A model generated the notes under the pieces. The model was not told where the DNA came from. It searched no databases and saw only the letters and a program-made list of their open reading frames with translations. Positions 40,901 through 49,120 of a DNA stretch of 64,000 nucleotides are shown here, piece after piece (within the stretch, counting starts at the first letter, position 1; the number at the start of each line of letters is the position of its first letter). This DNA is from an uncultured Oscillospiraceae bacterium (GTDB lineage: Bacteria; Bacillota; Clostridia; Oscillospirales; Acutalibacteraceae). The stretch covers positions 186,001 to 250,000 of the forward strand of contig CABUFC010000003.1 in assembly GCA_902490735.1 (NCBI GenBank). The letters are read 5' to 3'. The translations under genes and the position numbers were made by a program.

Positions 40901-43443
40901 GAAATATAGTGCTGTTCGGGATAAGTGCTGTAAGAAGCACCTGTAAACTGGAATGTACCGCCATCGGTATCGATTGGCTCGCCGTTATTGTAAACTGTTA
41001 AAATCTCAGCATCTTTTTGTATGCCTAAAACATTATAGCTTGAAGCATGCAAAGAGTTATCGTCCCAAACATTATTAAACAAAGCGTAATAATCTTGTTT
41101 ATACCAGAAGGATACCGCATATTCGGTATTTGGTTTTACATTATAAATAACAAATACACCGGAGGAACCGTTGGGGTTATCAACATCAAGTACCTTATTG
41201 CCGCTGTGTGCATCATCAGTTGTTTTTACCGCTGCTTTACCGTAATAAGTACGTCCGAAATCGCCGTTGATTTGTGTGTAGGAAATTCTGTCTGTCCAAC
41301 CGGCTTCAATCGAAGAAGCGCCTGCGTAATAAGGGCCCGGAACAAGATTGTCTTTGCTTATTGTAAGGGCGCTGTAGTTTTCAAATGTACCGTCAAATCC
41401 GGCGGCAACGTGAAGATCTACCTCATCAATATAGCAGTATGTGGCTTTTGTAAGCCCTTCAACAGCAGTGCCAACCTGTGCTCTAAACGGAACGGCAATT
41501 CTTTCGTATTTTCCGGAGTTAAAGCTTAATACCGCTTTTGTCCACTCATTTAAAGTAGCAGTTGAACCTACGTTATCGGTTACACAAAGAGTGGAAATAA
41601 AGTGCTGTTCCGGATAAGTGCTGTAGGAAGCACCGCTAAACTGAAATTCACCGCCATTTGTATCAATGAATCCCGCATTATTATAAACTGTTAAAATTTC
41701 AGCATCATTTTGGAGACCTAATACGTTGTACTCTGTCGGATGTAACGAGCCATCGTTCCAAACGCCGCAGAACAGGGAATAATAGTCTTGTTTATACCAG
41801 AAAGATACCTCATAATCAGTATTCGGTTCGACATCATAAATTACGTAAACACCGTTGGAAGCGTTCGGGTTGTCAATATCTAAAACCTTATTGCCCGAAT
41901 AGGCGTCGGCTGTTGTTTTAACCGCTGCTTTACCGTAGAATGTACGTCCGAACACGCCATTAATTTCGGTATAGGAAATCTTATCGGTCCAGCCGGCTTC
42001 ATTGGAAGAAGCGCCTGCATGGTAAGGACCGGGGAGAAGATTTGTTTTGTCTATTACCATATTATCGCTATAGCTTTCAAAAGTGCCGTCAAAAGTATCT
42101 AATTCTGTGGGCTCTTTACCGTCTTCTGAAAGCACAAGATCGTCAACATAAAGTTTGCCTGTGTTCGCCGACGTAGCGCCTATTGGAAGCAAAAGCTTTG
42201 TGTTGGAGCCGGAATTAAATTTAAACTCCACTTTAGTCCATGCATTTAAAACGCCTTTGTCACCAACGTTTTCTGACGTGCAAAAAACATTCGGAAGTGT
42301 GCGCTGATAGCCATAAGCTATGTCGCTTGTTTCGCCGCCGTCTGTACCGCCTTCGGTTATATAAACCGCATTGGTTTTATATATAGCAACCTGTGTGGCA
42401 CTGGGGTCAATTCCGATAAAGTTTTGTACAGCGTTTACAAAAAGACCGTCCTGATAATACCAGAAGCTAAAAGTATAGTCTGTATTATTTTTAACTTCAA
42501 CTACTTTGTAAACTGTGTGCCCGCCGGGTGAGCTAATATTTAACGATTTTGTTCCGCTGTGAGCTTGTGCGGTTGTAACTGTTGCTTTGCCATAAGCAGA
42601 CTGTGTCCAGTTCCTGTTAATATCAGCAAAAGATACAGCGTTTACATTCTGATCTACCCAATGATAATATGAAGGACCAGCCACAACAACGCCGTCCAAG
42701 TATCTTTCAAAACTGCCGTCCTCGATAAGTCCTTCATTTTCATAAACAACTTCTTCTAAAACAATATCGTCAACATAAAGCTCGTCGTCTACAGTGGCGC
42801 CGCAGGAAATAGGAAGCATTACTCTTGTATAGTTTCCGGTGTTAAAGGTAAATTCAACCTTTGTCCACTCACCTACTACACCGTTATCGCCGATATTATT
42901 GGAAGTGCATGCAGTTTCGAGCGGTCTTTGTTTACCGTAAGCAACATTTGATTCTGCGCCTGCGTTTGTACCGCCGTCCGTTAAGTAAATCAAATAGGTG
43001 TTATAAATCGCAACAACATCATAGCCTTCATCAAGACCAATAACCGATGTGTTGGAATTTCCGGTAAACTTACCGCTTTGATAATACCAATACGAATATT
43101 TGTACTCTGTCTGTGCTTTAACGTCAACCACCTTATACATGGCCTGACCGCTTCTTGCGACTTTTAATGACTTAGTACCTTCGTGTGCCTTGTTCGCAGA
43201 AACGGAAGCTAACGCGTAGGCAGTCTGTGTCCAGCCGTTTTCGCTGATGTTCGAATACGATACCTTATTTACACTGGGTTGTGTGTACTGATAAAGTCCA
43301 GCTAAATTTGTATCGGCTTCATAATCCTCGAAAGTTCCGTCTGTCACAAGGTTCGTTTCCGCAAAAGCAGATACTGTAAACACGCCGACAAAGCATGTCA
43401 TTACCAGTAAAAGGCTAAGCAAAAGCGATAATGATTTTTTCAT
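37906..43443 (-). CDS. 1845-aa secreted multimodular dockerin protein without catalytic domain
   Basis: A giant secreted protein. The signal peptide ends at AFA (about residue 28). Seven jelly-roll-like modules resembling family 4/9-type carbohydrate-binding modules follow, beginning near residues 30, 237, 447, 681, 996, 1201 and 1508. Each starts with a DGxFExY-type motif and has a V-x-P-x-T-x-Y-x-x-S-F-W-Y strand, and most have a W-T-K/Q-x-x-x-x-F-N/D-S/T-G strand. Modules 3 and 4 are nearly identical over about 230 residues, pointing to recent duplication. Two short beta repeats with GWYKEG/GWFIDG lie near 918-1000 and 1430-1510. The chain ends in an alpha/beta linker and a type I dockerin (1781-1845) with two LAGW repeats. 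No glycosidase, lyase or peptidase motif was seen. The ATG at 43443 follows AGGAGGAAA. It is a likely adhesion or scaffold-attached glycan-binding protein. Confidence 0.85.
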   Translation of the reverse strand: MKKSLSLLLSLLLVMTCFVGVFTVSAFAETNLVTDGTFEDYEADTNLAGLYQYTQPSVNKVSYSNISENGWTQTAYALASVSANKAHEGTKSLKVARSGQAMYKVVDVKAQTEYKYSYWYYQSGKFTGNSNTSVIGLDEGYDVVAIYNTYLIYLTDGGTNAGAESNVAYGKQRPLETACTSNNIGDNGVVGEWTKVEFTFNTGNYTRVMLPISCGATVDDELYVDDIVLEEVVYENEGLIEDGSFERYLDGVVVAGPSYYHWVDQNVNAVSFADINRNWTQSAYGKATVTTAQAHSGTKSLNISSPGGHTVYKVVEVKNNTDYTFSFWYYQDGLFVNAVQNFIGIDPSATQVAIYKTNAVYITEGGTDGGETSDIAYGYQRTLPNVFCTSENVGDKGVLNAWTKVEFKFNSGSNTKLLLPIGATSANTGKLYVDDLVLSEDGKEPTELDTFDGTFESYSDNMVIDKTNLLPGPYHAGASSNEAGWTDKISYTEINGVFGRTFYGKAAVKTTADAYSGNKVLDIDNPNASNGVYVIYDVEPNTDYEVSFWYKQDYYSLFCGVWNDGSLHPTEYNVLGLQNDAEILTVYNNAGFIDTNGGEFQFSGASYSTYPEQHFISTLCVTDNVGSTATLNEWTKAVLSFNSGKYERIAVPFRAQVGTAVEGLTKATYCYIDEVDLHVAAGFDGTFENYSALTISKDNLVPGPYYAGASSIEAGWTDRISYTQINGDFGRTYYGKAAVKTTDDAHSGNKVLDVDNPNGSSGVFVIYNVKPNTEYAVSFWYKQDYYALFNNVWDDNSLHASSYNVLGIQKDAEILTVYNNGEPIDTDGGTFQFTGASYSTYPEQHYISTSCVTNNLALNGVFDEWTQATLRFNSGNYERIAVPFKAHVGPYKEGVTKATYCYVDDIELLDLSSLPQVEAQTTGADTKGGFAKVSFDKIIPEAGDQITYTAQNYDFAEFLGWYKEGSDEVYNSAATFSESYDPETCVKLIAKFNAFSKNLIPDGDFEDYNVEHNFQAGMVYDGKFVTPDENGWALSEQWCKAYALDASYGVAPHTGDKLVGVKSTNNTFSRQVEVEPYTTYKFSFYYYATNGSTLGRVLVNGIDEVGDIKYSNGGPLDEGRRNLVTKFFYDSSTGATFTETVQNNWTKVTVAFDSGSSSYVECHIQTRSLVPESSFTVTSGNITGCYWIDDVSLIEIDDSETGIANGNFDEFDFNYRSSIGTYNFSGYQGIVVGDNNYTVEQEKVTFNGDNAKNAVKISTADAYTELVSVDTYHVQPGGEYMFYAWVKTTDFRGLSFILIEPEYIDKDGNNAYSSRLNSRLNLYSCTSSGASSRKVREDINYSIIVNDEIIANTNDSMYQFPVDVDISSKYSSGDWTKIGIGFKVPDKEFDSSDLEVSYDSYISMQIGNYSGGLNNGAESSLEIAQIGVEEIVTPVITIDGGVTSEGGYVITDKTYYSKGETAYLSATAYTGSRFVGWFIDGNSEPASTETEFEYTITGPVSISAKFDSKVENLFEEAGLEKIDSGSRIAYKAGEWTNGWTCSSTWITGTVGAADNGSAKALTVHGRYQAVEKNLTLEANTDYVFSVDYFLPSTENDESTAFDAIYVVKGDAVYNDVDQYYEDDAIIAVQNFGENPDLDGEVWPEYVLDEWTNAKLSFNTGSNTNVKIAVKYSSEVADTNIVYDNFVLYKVADLAQDADVAVDGTDISITAPADNYFTQKVYYKLYLVANGEASAEAVLFNGTNPVITEDGKYVLKVWTENEEFGVASKAIEKAITKGDIAYTPGDINDDGVVDDKDVSSLRKYLAGWSVTVVEAALDCNGDGNIDDKDASTLAKYLAGWSGVEIY

Positions 43444-43495
43444 ACAATTTCCTCCTGTGATACAGAATTTTATTATCAGCCAATTTAGCATTATA

Positions 43496-43524
43496 ATTGT
43501 AACATCAATTCACTTTTTTGTCAA
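43496..43524 (-). promoter_or_regulatory. promoter for the large dockerin gene
   Basis: TTGACA (43519-43524), a 17-bp spacer and TACAAT (43496-43501) on the minus strand, about 50 bp before the start codon. An alternative TATAAT lies 6 bp further downstream. Confidence 0.65.
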
Positions 43525-43606
43525 TGAAGATTAGCTATACAATTTATAAATTAGGCATATTTACCAATTTTTATTTTAAAAATGCAACATCAATACTAAA
43601 ATGAGC

Positions 43607-43635
43607 TTGACTTTAACAAATTAAAGTGTTAAAAT
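43607..43635 (+). promoter_or_regulatory. promoter for yerC-nrdR
   Basis: TTGACT (43607-43612), a 17-bp spacer and TAAAAT (43630-43635), 30 bp before the ATG. Confidence 0.75.
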
Positions 43636-43665
43636 TAAGAAAATAAACTGTTTCGGAGGATAAAT

Positions 43666-43950
43666 ATGGATCGTTTAAAAAGCAAGGCAACTGACGAATT
43701 GTTTAGCGCGATACTTAAGTTAAAAACCCCGGAAGAATGCTACAATTTTTTTGAGGACGTTTGCACCGTTAAAGAAATACAGGCTATATCCCAGCGTTTC
43801 GAGGTGGCAAAAATGTTAACCGAAGGCAAGCTTTACAGCGATATCGTAAAAGAGACCGGCGCCTCGACCGCTACCATAAGCCGGGTAAACCGTTCGTTAA
43901 CATACGGCAACGACGGTTACAGATTAATTTTTAACAGACTTAAAAAATAA
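43666..43950 (+). CDS. YerC/YecD family TrpR-like DNA-binding protein
   Basis: A 94-aa helical protein of the TrpR-related YerC family. The conserved stretch is CTVKEIQAISQRFEVAKML followed by the helix-turn-helix TGASTATISRVNRSL near residues 65-80. Its regulatory target is not established. GGAGGA precedes the ATG. It is transcribed from the 43607 promoter and is followed after 17 nt by nrdR, an arrangement that suggests one operon. Confidence 0.9.
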   Translation: MDRLKSKATDELFSAILKLKTPEECYNFFEDVCTVKEIQAISQRFEVAKMLTEGKLYSDIVKETGASTATISRVNRSLTYGNDGYRLIFNRLKK

Positions 43951-43967
43951 TAAAGGACGGTTTATTT

Positions 43968-44423
43968 ATGAAATGCCCTTTTTGCAGTTATGAAGAAAGC
44001 AAGGTTATAGACTCAAGGCCAACCGACGAAGGCGAACGCACAAGACGTCGCCGCGAATGCTTAAAATGCGGCAAGCGTTTTACTACCTACGAAGTTATGG
44101 AGCATTTGCCGATCATTGTTATAAAAAAAGACAAGTCGCGTGAAGTATTCGATCGTCAAAAGCTTATAACGGGACTTTTGCGCGCCTCTGAAAAGCGGCC
44201 CGTATCAATAGAGACACTTGAAAAACTAGTTGACGAAATCGAAGCCAATTTACAAAACTCATTAGACCGCGAAGTCAGCAGCGATAAAATCGGCGAGCTC
44301 GTAATGGAAAAGCTCAAGGACATAGACGAAGTAGCATATGTAAGATTTGCTTCGGTTTACCGCCAGTTTAAAGATATTAACACCTTTATGGAAGAACTGA
44401 ATTCGTTATTAAAAAAAGGCTGA
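43968..44423 (+). CDS. nrdR: transcriptional repressor NrdR
   Basis: A 151-aa repressor of ribonucleotide-reductase genes that senses dNTP/ATP balance. The N-terminal zinc ribbon is complete (MKCPFC near the start and CLKCGKRFTTYE near residue 31). The ATP-cone domain starts at IIVIKKDKSREVFDRQKLITGLLRA and runs to about 140. The length is normal. It lies 17 nt after yerC and ends in a palindromic terminator. No NrdR box was looked for successfully in this window; no ribonucleotide reductase gene is present. Confidence 0.97.
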   Translation: MKCPFCSYEESKVIDSRPTDEGERTRRRRECLKCGKRFTTYEVMEHLPIIVIKKDKSREVFDRQKLITGLLRASEKRPVSIETLEKLVDEIEANLQNSLDREVSSDKIGELVMEKLKDIDEVAYVRFASVYRQFKDINTFMEELNSLLKKG

Positions 44424-44440
44424 TTAATCAGCCTTTTTTT
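44411..44440. terminator. bidirectional terminator, 30-nt perfect palindrome
   Basis: AAAAAAAGGCTGATT followed by its exact complement forms a 30-nt palindrome between convergent nrdR and the AraC-type gene, with seven T at each exit. It overlaps both coding ends slightly. Confidence 0.9.
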
Positions 44441-45206
44441 ATTTTAATTTCCTAAAATGCGACGGGCTTTCTCCTGTATGCCTTAAAAAGGCGCGGTTAA
44501 ATGTTCTTATAGTTGAAAAGCCGCTTAAATAAGATATTTCGGTAATATTTTTGTCTGTTTCGGCTAAGAGCTTTTTTGCTTTTGCTATTCGAAGCATATT
44601 TATATAATCGCAAAAATTAACCCTTAATTTTTCGGAAAAAATATGTGAAAGTCTGCTTGTGCAGACGTGCATTTTATTAGATAATGTTTTAAGGCAGATG
44701 TCCTCGGTATAATGATCTTCACAATACTGCAGAATTTCTTGCACAATATTGTCCTTAAAATAGCAGCTTTGTTTTAAATCGGCTTTAGCTAAAAGCCGGC
44801 ACAATATTATTTGCATAAAGCCCTTTTGCTCCGCCAAAGACATGCCGTCTAAATTTGACATCATTTCTGTGATTATTCTTCCTAAGTCGTCATCAATGTC
44901 TATAATCGGATGATTGGGCAGCTGTTCTTTAAACTGTCGCGCAAGATCCGGCAAAATGTCGGGCGCAAAAATAAAAATAAGGCCATCTAATTTTGTGCAG
45001 TCGTAATATCCGTGGATTTGGTTCGGGAAAACAAACGAAGCTTGTTTGGCTTTTATAGAATAAACCGTACTGTTTAAAGTAAGTTCCGCCTCCCCGCTAA
45101 AAACCAAAGCCACCTCCACTGCAGAATGAAGATGTGCCGGAAATTCAAGACTATTAATTTTATTGACCGTGCATTCGTGGGTTCTGTGTTCGAAAAAATA
45201 ATTCAT
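44439..45206 (-). CDS. AraC family regulator
   Basis: A 255-aa regulator with an N-terminal cupin-type sugar-sensing domain (PAHLHSAVEVALVFSGEAEL near residue 23, FPNQIHGYY near 60) and a C-terminal double helix-turn-helix (about 150-255). The second is clear as ITEISYLSGFSTIRTFNRAFLRHTGESPSHFRK. It is divergent from the GH3 glycosidase 100 bp away and probably regulates it in response to a sugar. AGGTG precedes the ATG, and the promoter at 45258-45286 overlaps a palindrome that may be its own operator. Confidence 0.9.
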   Translation of the reverse strand: MNYFFEHRTHECTVNKINSLEFPAHLHSAVEVALVFSGEAELTLNSTVYSIKAKQASFVFPNQIHGYYDCTKLDGLIFIFAPDILPDLARQFKEQLPNHPIIDIDDDLGRIITEMMSNLDGMSLAEQKGFMQIILCRLLAKADLKQSCYFKDNIVQEILQYCEDHYTEDICLKTLSNKMHVCTSRLSHIFSEKLRVNFCDYINMLRIAKAKKLLAETDKNITEISYLSGFSTIRTFNRAFLRHTGESPSHFRKLK

Positions 45207-45257
45207 TTTTCACCTAAACAGCATTTTTTGTCTATATTTATAGGTTGTTTTGCTTGT

Positions 45258-45286
45258 ATTATAGCATAAATTGACTTATTATGCAA
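45258..45286 (-). promoter_or_regulatory. AraC-gene promoter with internal palindrome
   Basis: TTGCAT (45281-45286), a 17-bp spacer and TATAAT (45258-45263) on the minus strand. GCATAA (45264-45269) and TTATGC (45279-45284) form an inverted repeat inside the spacer and -35, in the shared space before the GH3 gene. A matching plus-strand promoter was not clear. Confidence 0.6.
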
Positions 45287-45305
45287 GTAGAATGGAGTTG
45301 ATATT

Positions 45306-47609
45306 ATGGAAAAGTGGCAGAGGTTTCAGTATATGCCCTGTCTTCCTCTCGGAAAAGATGGCAGAAGAGCAACAGGCAGCAGGGCGCATATAGCATTGTC
45401 GAGAGAGGCCGCCTGCGAAGGCATGGTATTACTTAAAAACGAGGGTCTGCTCCCGTTCAAAAAGGGGCAAAAAATAGCGCTTTTCGGAATTGCCGGTATA
45501 AATTATGTAAAATGCGGCGGCGGAAGCGGAGACGTTGGCAGCGCTTACACAAGAAATTTATGCGATGCAATGTCTATTAAAGAAAAAGAGGGAAAAATAT
45601 CAGTTTTTTCTCCACTAAATGAATTTTATTTACAAGAGTATGCAAAACAAAAAGATGTTGAGCCTAAAGTGCCAAAAGCCCTTTTAGATTCTGCAAAAAG
45701 GTTTACAGATACCGCCGTTGTAAGCATTTCAAGATATTCCGCCGAAGGACACGACAGAACGGTAGAGGACTTTTATCTTCAAGACAGCGAAAACGAGCTT
45801 TTAAATTTTGTAACCGAAAATTTTGCAAATGTCGCCGTTGTTCTTAATATAGGCGGTGTAATTGACGCTTCAAGACTTAAAAAGGACAGCAAAATTAAGT
45901 CGGTTTTACTCGGATATCAAGCCGGAATGGAAGGCGGCCTTGCCGAAGCTGATATTTTATGCGGCGATGTGAACCCAAGCGGCAAATTAGCGGATACTTT
46001 TGCTTGCAGTTATGACGCTTATCCTTCCTCATATAATTACAATGAATCGCCCGATTATTCGGAATATACCGAAGATATTTTTGTAGGCTACAGATATTTT
46101 GAAACCATTCCTAATAAAAGCGATTTAGTTGTCTACCCCTTCGGATACGGCCTTTCCTATACAACTTTTGAAATAAAGCCGTTAAAAGCAAATGTAAGAA
46201 GCGGCGTCATAACAATAAAAGCCTCAATAAAAAATACCGGAAAATTTGCCGGCAAAGAGGTACTTCAAGTGTATTCAAGCGCCCCGGGCAAGGTGCTTGA
46301 ACAGCCGCGAAAAGAGCTTAGAAGTTTTGCAAAATCAAAGCTTTTAAAACCGCATGAAGAACAGATTTTAACTTTAAAATTCAATACAGAAGACATGGCT
46401 TCGTTTGATGATGACGGCGCAATTTATAAGTCCGCTTATGTAATGGAGAAAGGCGATTATACCATTTATTTGGGCACTTCTGTAAAAGATGTTCAAAAAG
46501 TTTACACCTACACGCTTAAAAACAATTTAGTTGTTAAAAAGCTTTCGTCTCTGGCGGCTCCGAAAAAGCTTCCAAAAAGGCTTTTGGCAAACGGGCAATA
46601 CAAAACCTTGCAAACTTCTGAGTATGAAAACTCTGACGTTGATACCTCAAATTGGCCGCAAAAAGCCGAATGGAAATATATCCCCATTCAACCTAACGAC
46701 GGCAACACAAAATCCGAGGATGAAAAGGTATGGTTTAAGGATGTCGCTGAAAACAACATAACGTTAGACGAATTTATTGAAAGTCTTACGAACGAAGATT
46801 TAATCGACCTTGTCGGCGGACGACCAAACATTGGAGTTGCCAACACTTTTGGACTTGGAGATATTAAAAAAAGGCATATCCCCCCTGTTATGACAGCCGA
46901 CGGTCCTGCCGGAGTAAGGCTTTATGATTCAACCGGAATAAAAACAACATGTTTTCCGTGCGCGACCCTTTTGGCCTCTACCTGGAATACCAAAATAGTT
47001 GAAAAAGTGGGTTCTTTGGGCGCGCTTGAAATGAAAGAAAACAACTTAGGCGTTTGGCTAACACCCGCCATGAACATTCACAGGAATCCCTTGTGCGGCA
47101 GAAATTTTGAGTATTATTCAGAGGATCCGTTTTTAACCGGAAAAATTGCTTCCGCCATGATAAAGGGTATACAGTCTCAAAACATTGCTGCGACGGCAAA
47201 ACATTTTTGCTGCAACAGCACTGAAAACAATCGTTTGGAAAACGATTCGCGCGTGTCCGAAAGAGCTTTGCGAGAAATATACCTAAAGGGTTTCGAAATT
47301 GCAGTTAAAGAGTCGGCCCCGTATGCTATTATGACCTCCTACAACATTGTAAACGGAAAAAGGGCATCTGAAAACCGCGACCTAATAACCGGCATTTTAA
47401 GAAATGAATGGCACTACGACGGACTCGTTATGACCGACTGGGGCAACCATGCCGAGCACTATAAAGAACTTATCGCAGGCAACAATTTAAGAATGCCGTT
47501 TCCTAGTGGCCACCGTTTATTAACAGCGTTAGAGCAAGGCCTAATTACAAGAAGCGACTTAGAAAACAGTGCAAAAAAAGTATTAGAGCTGATTTTAAAG
47601 CTCGATTAA
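45306..47609 (+). CDS. GH3 glycosidase with permuted domain order
   Basis: A 767-aa beta-glucosidase/xylosidase-family enzyme (GH3) in which the usual order is swapped. The alpha/beta sandwich domain that normally follows comes first (about 30-290: GMVLLKNEGLLPFKKG, then YQAGMEGGLAEADILCGDVNPSGKLADTF, ending at VYPFGYGLSYTTF), then a fibronectin-III-like domain (about 300-400). The TIM barrel comes last (about 480-767), with LTPAMNIHRNPLCGRNFEYYSEDP, AATAKHFCCN and nucleophile Asp711 in VMTDWG. This permuted order is known from Ruminococcus and Butyrivibrio enzymes. There is no signal peptide, so it acts on imported oligosaccharides. GGAG precedes the ATG. It is divergent from the AraC-type regulator. 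Confidence 0.92.
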   Translation: MEKWQRFQYMPCLPLGKDGRRATGSRAHIALSREAACEGMVLLKNEGLLPFKKGQKIALFGIAGINYVKCGGGSGDVGSAYTRNLCDAMSIKEKEGKISVFSPLNEFYLQEYAKQKDVEPKVPKALLDSAKRFTDTAVVSISRYSAEGHDRTVEDFYLQDSENELLNFVTENFANVAVVLNIGGVIDASRLKKDSKIKSVLLGYQAGMEGGLAEADILCGDVNPSGKLADTFACSYDAYPSSYNYNESPDYSEYTEDIFVGYRYFETIPNKSDLVVYPFGYGLSYTTFEIKPLKANVRSGVITIKASIKNTGKFAGKEVLQVYSSAPGKVLEQPRKELRSFAKSKLLKPHEEQILTLKFNTEDMASFDDDGAIYKSAYVMEKGDYTIYLGTSVKDVQKVYTYTLKNNLVVKKLSSLAAPKKLPKRLLANGQYKTLQTSEYENSDVDTSNWPQKAEWKYIPIQPNDGNTKSEDEKVWFKDVAENNITLDEFIESLTNEDLIDLVGGRPNIGVANTFGLGDIKKRHIPPVMTADGPAGVRLYDSTGIKTTCFPCATLLASTWNTKIVEKVGSLGALEMKENNLGVWLTPAMNIHRNPLCGRNFEYYSEDPFLTGKIASAMIKGIQSQNIAATAKHFCCNSTENNRLENDSRVSERALREIYLKGFEIAVKESAPYAIMTSYNIVNGKRASENRDLITGILRNEWHYDGLVMTDWGNHAEHYKELIAGNNLRMPFPSGHRLLTALEQGLITRSDLENSAKKVLELILKLD

Positions 47610-47640
47610 AAAAAGCTAAGGAAAATCCTTAGCTTTTTAT
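47609..47640. terminator. bidirectional terminator between GH3 gene and spoIIID
   Basis: Stem AAAAAGCTAAGGA (47610-47622) with its complement (47626-47638) around a 3-nt loop, between convergent genes, with T-runs on both exits. It overlaps the spoIIID stop codon. Confidence 0.85.
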
Positions 47641-47885
47641 TCGCCTTTATATTTTCTTCGTGTCGCCATTCCGCCTCGTATATGCCTTTCACTGCGATTT
47701 TTTAAAAGTACCTTTTGCACCTTTTCGTAAAGCGCATAATCTGCTTCGCGCAGTCTTTCGGTTATATCCTTATGTACTGTGGATTTGCTTATTTTGAACA
47801 CCTTGGCGGTAGTTCTAACAGTAGTGCCTGTTTTTAGTGTGTATTCGCCGAGCTTTACTGCCCTTAAATAAGTGTTTTCTCTCAT
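47637..47885 (-). CDS. spoIIID: stage III sporulation protein D
   Basis: An 82-aa mother-cell transcription factor active with sigma-E during sporulation. The helix-turn-helix RTTAKVFKISKSTVHKDITERL near residues 24-45 and the C-terminal basic tail RHIRGGMATRRKYKG match the family closely. AAGGAGGG precedes the ATG. It stands alone here; the mreB-type neighbour seen in Bacillus is absent. Together with spoIIP it supports an endospore-forming organism. Confidence 0.96.
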   Translation of the reverse strand: MRENTYLRAVKLGEYTLKTGTTVRTTAKVFKISKSTVHKDITERLREADYALYEKVQKVLLKNRSERHIRGGMATRRKYKGE

Positions 47886-47943
47886 GCGTTTCCCTCCTTG
47901 GCGGGTTAATATAATTTATGAGAGAAAAACAGTTTTTATGAAC

Positions 47944-47982
47944 AAAACCGCGAGAAAAGACTTTTGCTTTTCTCGCGGTTAT
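47944..47982 (-). terminator. terminator of the polysaccharide cluster
   Basis: A perfect 14-bp stem AACCGCGAGAAAAG/CTTTTCTCGCGGTT (47946-47959 with 47967-47980) followed on the minus strand by TTGTTC. It lies just after the last gene of the long minus-strand cluster. Confidence 0.75.
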
Positions 47983-47983
47983 T

Positions 47984-49120
47984 TTACAGACCAACACTTT
48001 TTAAATGTTCTTTTAAATTATTAATATCTTCATCAGTGTAAGCATTTACGCTGTTTGTTATGTTATTAATATGCTTCTTTCCTTTAAACGGCAGTGTAAT
48101 TATTCTATATATCCACATAACGGGAAGCAAAAAAGGAAGTTTTTTCAAAAAACGATATTTAATTACCATTCTATCATAGCTTAAAAAAATGGTACTTAAT
48201 ATGCTTCCGGCTTTGGTTTTGCCGTCCCGCATTGCGTTGGCTGTGGCTATACTTTCTTTGGTGCCGAATTTGCCGGAGTTAAAAACATACTCGACAATGC
48301 TTATTGACACAGGAGAAAACTCGGCATTTAAAAAACAAGCCTTAAACGTCTTTTGCAAATTTATATAAAATTCGCGAATACCCATTTTTTCGGTTTCGGC
48401 TAAAATATAATTTTCATCAAGATCTTTATAATGCATTTTATAAACATAAAGATCCAAAAAATGCCTAAGCCCTATTCCGCCGCCGCGATAATGCTTTGCA
48501 AAGTGTCCTAAAAGATATAAAAAATTATCTTCTTTAGATAAAACATATTCCGAGCCGCTTTTGGTAGCCCTAAAAAAGCCTTCGCCGAAATAATTATGAA
48601 GCTCGGTATGATAAGACGGTATTAAATATTTATGAAATTCTAAAACACATACAGGGTTCGTCCAAATATACTCGTGATCGCTTTCATTTTGCTCTGTAAA
48701 GCCAAGCTTTATAATTTCCGACTTTATCAAATCATACTGCTTAGGGTCAATTAAAAGGTCAATGTCCCCTAATGCTCGCATATCGCTTTTCGGATATATT
48801 TTTTGAAGTGCAGCACCTTTTAACGCCATATATGAAATGCCGGTTTTATTAAAAGCCTTATAAATTTCATCTAAAACCTTTAGTTTGCGCTCGTTTTGTG
48901 CCATGTAATTTACGCTTACTGCAAAAAGTTTTTGCATAGCAGGGTCTTTTTTGTCTATCCCGCAATTAACTGCGCCGTAGTAACATATGTTAGCGATACC
49001 ATGATTTAATATAATAGGCAAAGCTTCGGACAATGAAAATTCAAGCGGCAAATTTATCTTTTTGCCACATAATGCAGAATTTATTAAGCTTAAAATTCCT
49101 TTTTCGTTTGTACGAAGCAT
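47984..49120 (-). CDS. nucleotidyltransferase family protein (NTP_transf_5 type)
   Basis: A 378-aa protein of the putative nucleotidyltransferase family (PF14907 pattern) often found in capsule and lipopolysaccharide clusters. The core is YMALKGAALQKIYPKSDMRALGDIDLLID near residues 97-125, where G-D-I-D carries the likely metal-binding aspartates. HFAKHYRGGGIGLRHFLDLYVY near 215 is a second conserved block. The acceptor is unknown. It is the last gene of the cluster, starting directly at the base after the flippase stop codon. Confidence 0.75.
   Translation of the reverse strand: MLRTNEKGILSLINSALCGKKINLPLEFSLSEALPIILNHGIANICYYGAVNCGIDKKDPAMQKLFAVSVNYMAQNERKLKVLDEIYKAFNKTGISYMALKGAALQKIYPKSDMRALGDIDLLIDPKQYDLIKSEIIKLGFTEQNESDHEYIWTNPVCVLEFHKYLIPSYHTELHNYFGEGFFRATKSGSEYVLSKEDNFLYLLGHFAKHYRGGGIGLRHFLDLYVYKMHYKDLDENYILAETEKMGIREFYINLQKTFKACFLNAEFSPVSISIVEYVFNSGKFGTKESIATANAMRDGKTKAGSILSTIFLSYDRMVIKYRFLKKLPFLLPVMWIYRIITLPFKGKKHINNITNSVNAYTDEDINNLKEHLKSVGL

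Noticed and set aside
38700..43400. DNA repeats suggesting a repeat array or mobile element
   Set aside because: The repeats are in frame and code for duplicated beta modules of one protein.
47815..47997. 60-aa minus-strand ORF between spoIIID and the polysaccharide cluster
   Set aside because: It overlaps the spoIIID start and the cluster terminator in another frame; no ribosome site.
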